NCBI GenBank assembly: GCA_002405485.1
Contig: DHLW01000015.1
Coordinates: 50,430 to 58,527, forward strand
Direction: 5' to 3'
DNA: 8,098 bases
Source of the DNA: Phycisphaerales bacterium UBA4658
GTDB lineage: Bacteria; Planctomycetota; Phycisphaerae; Phycisphaerales; UBA1924
The notes under the pieces were generated by a model. The model saw only the letters and a program-made list of their open reading frames with translations. It was not told the origin of the DNA and ran no database searches. Both the position numbers and the translations under genes were made by a program. Shown one piece after another: positions 6,830-8,098 of this stretch. Each line of letters starts with the position of its first letter. The first letter of the stretch is position 1.

Positions 6830-7297
6830 TCAACCCAGCCCCGGCCGACCCGGCGATCGCTGCTGCACGCGCTCCACCAGCTCCTGCATCGCCTGGAAGC
6901 CCTGCGGCATGCCCGCCTTCCACCGCGTGAGGTCATGCACCTCCAGCCGATTGCGAGCGCCGATCACCGCGACCTCCGTCTTGAGCCCTGCAAGCTCCTG
7001 ATGGTGCTTGGGGACCGTGATCCGACCCGCCGAGTCCATCTCCAGCCGTTCCGCAAGCGAGAACAACCGTGCTTCCAGTTCCGCCGTGTCCCGATCGGGG
7101 GTCAGAGTCAGCGTTCCAGACTCCCCAACCAGATTGAAGTAGTTCTCGGTGTAGAGCCGAAGGTGCCCAGTGGGCCAGGGAATGCACACCCAGGCCTGAC
7201 CATCCCGCTCGGCAGACCACAAGTTGCGGTACTTGGCCGGGATCGCCAACCGCTGCTTCCCGTCGATGGTGTGCTCGGAGTAGCCGGTAAAGGGCAC
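6830..7297 (-). CDS. mraZ: Transcriptional regulator MraZ
   Basis: 155 aa, near the usual 140-155. MraZ is a DNA-binding protein built from two AbrB-like swapped hairpins that assembles into a ring and in many bacteria controls its own operon and the division/cell-wall (dcw) cluster. The two hairpin motifs are visible: HTIDGKQRLAIPAKYR at 9-24 and LEMDSAGRITVPKH at 85-98. The C-terminus from about 123 is a helical tail ending in basic and Gly/Pro residues. The frame could start at GTG 7348 or 7336, but the GTG at 7297 gives the family N-terminus (MPFTGYSEHT), and the upstream choices would place the coding start inside the promoter at 7325-7353. The ribosome binding site is poor (GAGA). Unusually, no rsmH (mraW) or fts gene follows; the next element is a terminator, so mraZ appears to be transcribed alone. 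Confidence 0.93.
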   Translation of the reverse strand: MPFTGYSEHTIDGKQRLAIPAKYRNLWSAERDGQAWVCIPWPTGHLRLYTENYFNLVGESGTLTLTPDRDTAELEARLFSLAERLEMDSAGRITVPKHHQELAGLKTEVAVIGARNRLEVHDLTRWKAGMPQGFQAMQELVERVQQRSPGRPGLG

Positions 7298-7320
7298 GGG
7301 AAACGTCTCGCAGCGGTGTA

Positions 7321-7375
7321 TGGGATTATGCCCCACTTTGCGACACACTTCAACACGTTTTGGGGTTATGCACCA
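7321..7375. repeat. Pair of 15-bp direct repeats at the mraZ promoter, possible operators
   Basis: TGGGATTATGCCCCA (7321-7335) and TGGGGTTATGCACCA (7361-7375) share 13 of 15 bases and are exactly 40 bp apart. Each has partial dyad symmetry (TGGG...CCCA in the first, TGG...CCA in the second). One copy covers the -10 box, the other lies just upstream of the -35 box, so a repressor bound to both could face the same side of the helix. MraZ of gammaproteobacteria binds TGGG-type repeats, so autoregulation is an attractive inference, though the published spacing is much shorter. Confidence 0.5.
7325..7353 (-). promoter_or_regulatory. Sigma70-type promoter of mraZ
   Basis: On the minus strand TTGAAG (7353-7348) and CATAAT (7330-7325) are separated by exactly 17 bp, matching the -35 box at 4 of 6 and the -10 box at 5 of 6 positions. 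Transcription would begin near 7318, about 20 nt before the GTG at 7297. The position supports the short mraZ start. Confidence 0.65.
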
Positions 7376-7499
7376 AATTTTTCAAGCCGGTGCATGGTCG
7401 GTGGACAACTCCGCTGCCGCGCAAAGCCCTGATGAGAATCGCGCAACCTCCGGCAATCCCCGGATTTAGGTGTTAGACTTGGAGTGTCGAGGAGGTGCA
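7376..7499. other. Upstream region and ribosome binding site of the flavin-reductase-like gene
   Basis: AGGAGGT (7490-7496) lies 3 nt before the ATG at 7500 and is the strongest Shine-Dalgarno sequence in the window; it fixes that start. No convincing promoter is visible between here and the mraZ promoter. A TGTTAGACT at 7471-7479 resembles an extended -10, but has no -35 and would begin transcription inside the ribosome binding site. Confidence 0.55.
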
Positions 7500-8098
7500 A
7501 TGAGCTCTTGGGGCACCGCCCGTGATCTTGGACGGGATGCCGGTTTGGACGAACTCGGCGGACGTCGCTCGCGCCGCCTGAATCGTGCAGAACGTGATCG
7601 AGATCGCGATCGCGTTCGGCAGATCCCTCCCGATGCGCTCCCGGACATCGAGCGGGCCGTGGGCATGTTCCCCACCTCAACCTGCGTCATGACCTCGGCG
7701 TTCGAGAACCGTCGATCCGGGATCATCGTCTCGAAAGTGATGCGCTGCTCGACCACGCCCGTGTGTGTCTGCGTCGCCGTCCCCAGCGGGCAGCGACTCG
7801 CCACACTCATCCGCGACAGCCGCGCCTTCGCCCTGTGCGTCATCGACCGGAGCAATCGTCTGCTCATGCGGAAGTTCGCCGAGGACGACGGCGGCCTCAC
7901 GGCGCCGGCCCATGCCGACCCGTTTGATACGCTGGAGACCACCACGCTCGTGACCGGGGCCCCTGTGCTCCGTCGCTCGCTCATGGCGATCGATTGCGAA
8001 GTGATTCGGCACATGGACATGGAGGGGGACCACGAGATCTACATCGGGCTGGTGCTCCGGGCACAGCTCTCGGATCCGATGCCCGCACGCGCCGCGCT
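7500..8098 (+). CDS. Flavin-reductase-like FMN-binding protein, 3' end cut by the window
   Basis: 199 codons are visible with no stop before the right edge. Residues 1-45 are a charged N-terminal extension with an Arg/Asp run (RAERDRDRDRVRQ at 29-41). From about 50 the sequence fits the flavin reductase/flavoredoxin split-barrel family, which binds FMN: SGIIVSKVMRCSTTPVCVCV (73-92), then SGQRLATLIRDSRAFALCVI (96-115), KFAED at 125-129, and the closing pair LMAIDCEVIR (161-170) and HEIYIGLVLRAQL (178-190). Typical members transfer electrons from NAD(P)H to flavin or act in electron transfer; the substrate cannot be named. Six cysteines (62, 83, 89, 91, 113, 166) are more than I would expect. 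The gene is divergent from mraZ across about 200 bp. The family call rests on pattern and fold order, as no single invariant motif defines it. Confidence 0.75.
   Translation, partial: MSSWGTARDLGRDAGLDELGGRRSRRLNRAERDRDRDRVRQIPPDALPDIERAVGMFPTSTCVMTSAFENRRSGIIVSKVMRCSTTPVCVCVAVPSGQRLATLIRDSRAFALCVIDRSNRLLMRKFAEDDGGLTAPAHADPFDTLETTTLVTGAPVLRRSLMAIDCEVIRHMDMEGDHEIYIGLVLRAQLSDPMPARAA

Noticed and set aside
6548..7432. Plus-strand frame of 294 codons over mraZ
   Set aside because: Antisense to a clearly recognised mraZ, with no ribosome binding site or domain.
7590..7617. 11-bp imperfect inverted repeat with GATCG copies
   Set aside because: It lies in the coding region for the Arg/Asp run of the flavin-reductase-like protein and follows from those codons.

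Overview
The window is high-GC DNA whose best fit is a planctomycete of the Phycisphaerae type. The main clue is the secreted protein at 170-1177. It ends in a short half-dockerin framed by Cys and Gly-Cys, a C-terminal arrangement I associate with that group. The MraZ and EF-G-2-like sequences are compatible with this. The taxonomic call is an inference from gene content, not from a marker RNA.

Layout from left to right. A possible gene start on the minus strand runs off the left edge (1-112, weak). A secreted Ig-like protein with a C-terminal dockerin tag (170-1177, +) converges on queA (1206-2453, -), the enzyme of the penultimate step of queuosine tRNA modification. Upstream of queA is a cluster of three hairpins (2475-2544). 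It opens an 850-bp divergent gap (2454-3305) in which I cannot defend any gene. Then come an EF-G-like translational GTPase (3306-5381, +) and, 60 bp later on the same strand, a membrane-anchored ankyrin-repeat protein (5442-6386, +), probably co-transcribed.

A 443-bp gap (6387-6829) follows. It contains a strong intrinsic terminator that reads on the minus strand. mraZ (6830-7297, -) has a good sigma70-type promoter (7325-7353) and a pair of 15-bp direct repeats exactly 40 bp apart, one lying over the -10 box, which looks like an operator pair. Divergent from it, a flavin-reductase-like protein (7500 to the right edge, +) starts behind a strong Shine-Dalgarno sequence and is cut off by the window.

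Most genes are housekeeping or envelope genes, and no mobile element, CRISPR array, defence island, tRNA or rRNA was seen. The most interesting points are the orphan mraZ with its putative operator pair and long structured 3' region, the hairpin cluster upstream of queA, the EF-G-like protein with an altered G4 motif coupled to a membrane ankyrin protein, and the unexplained 850-bp divergent gap.
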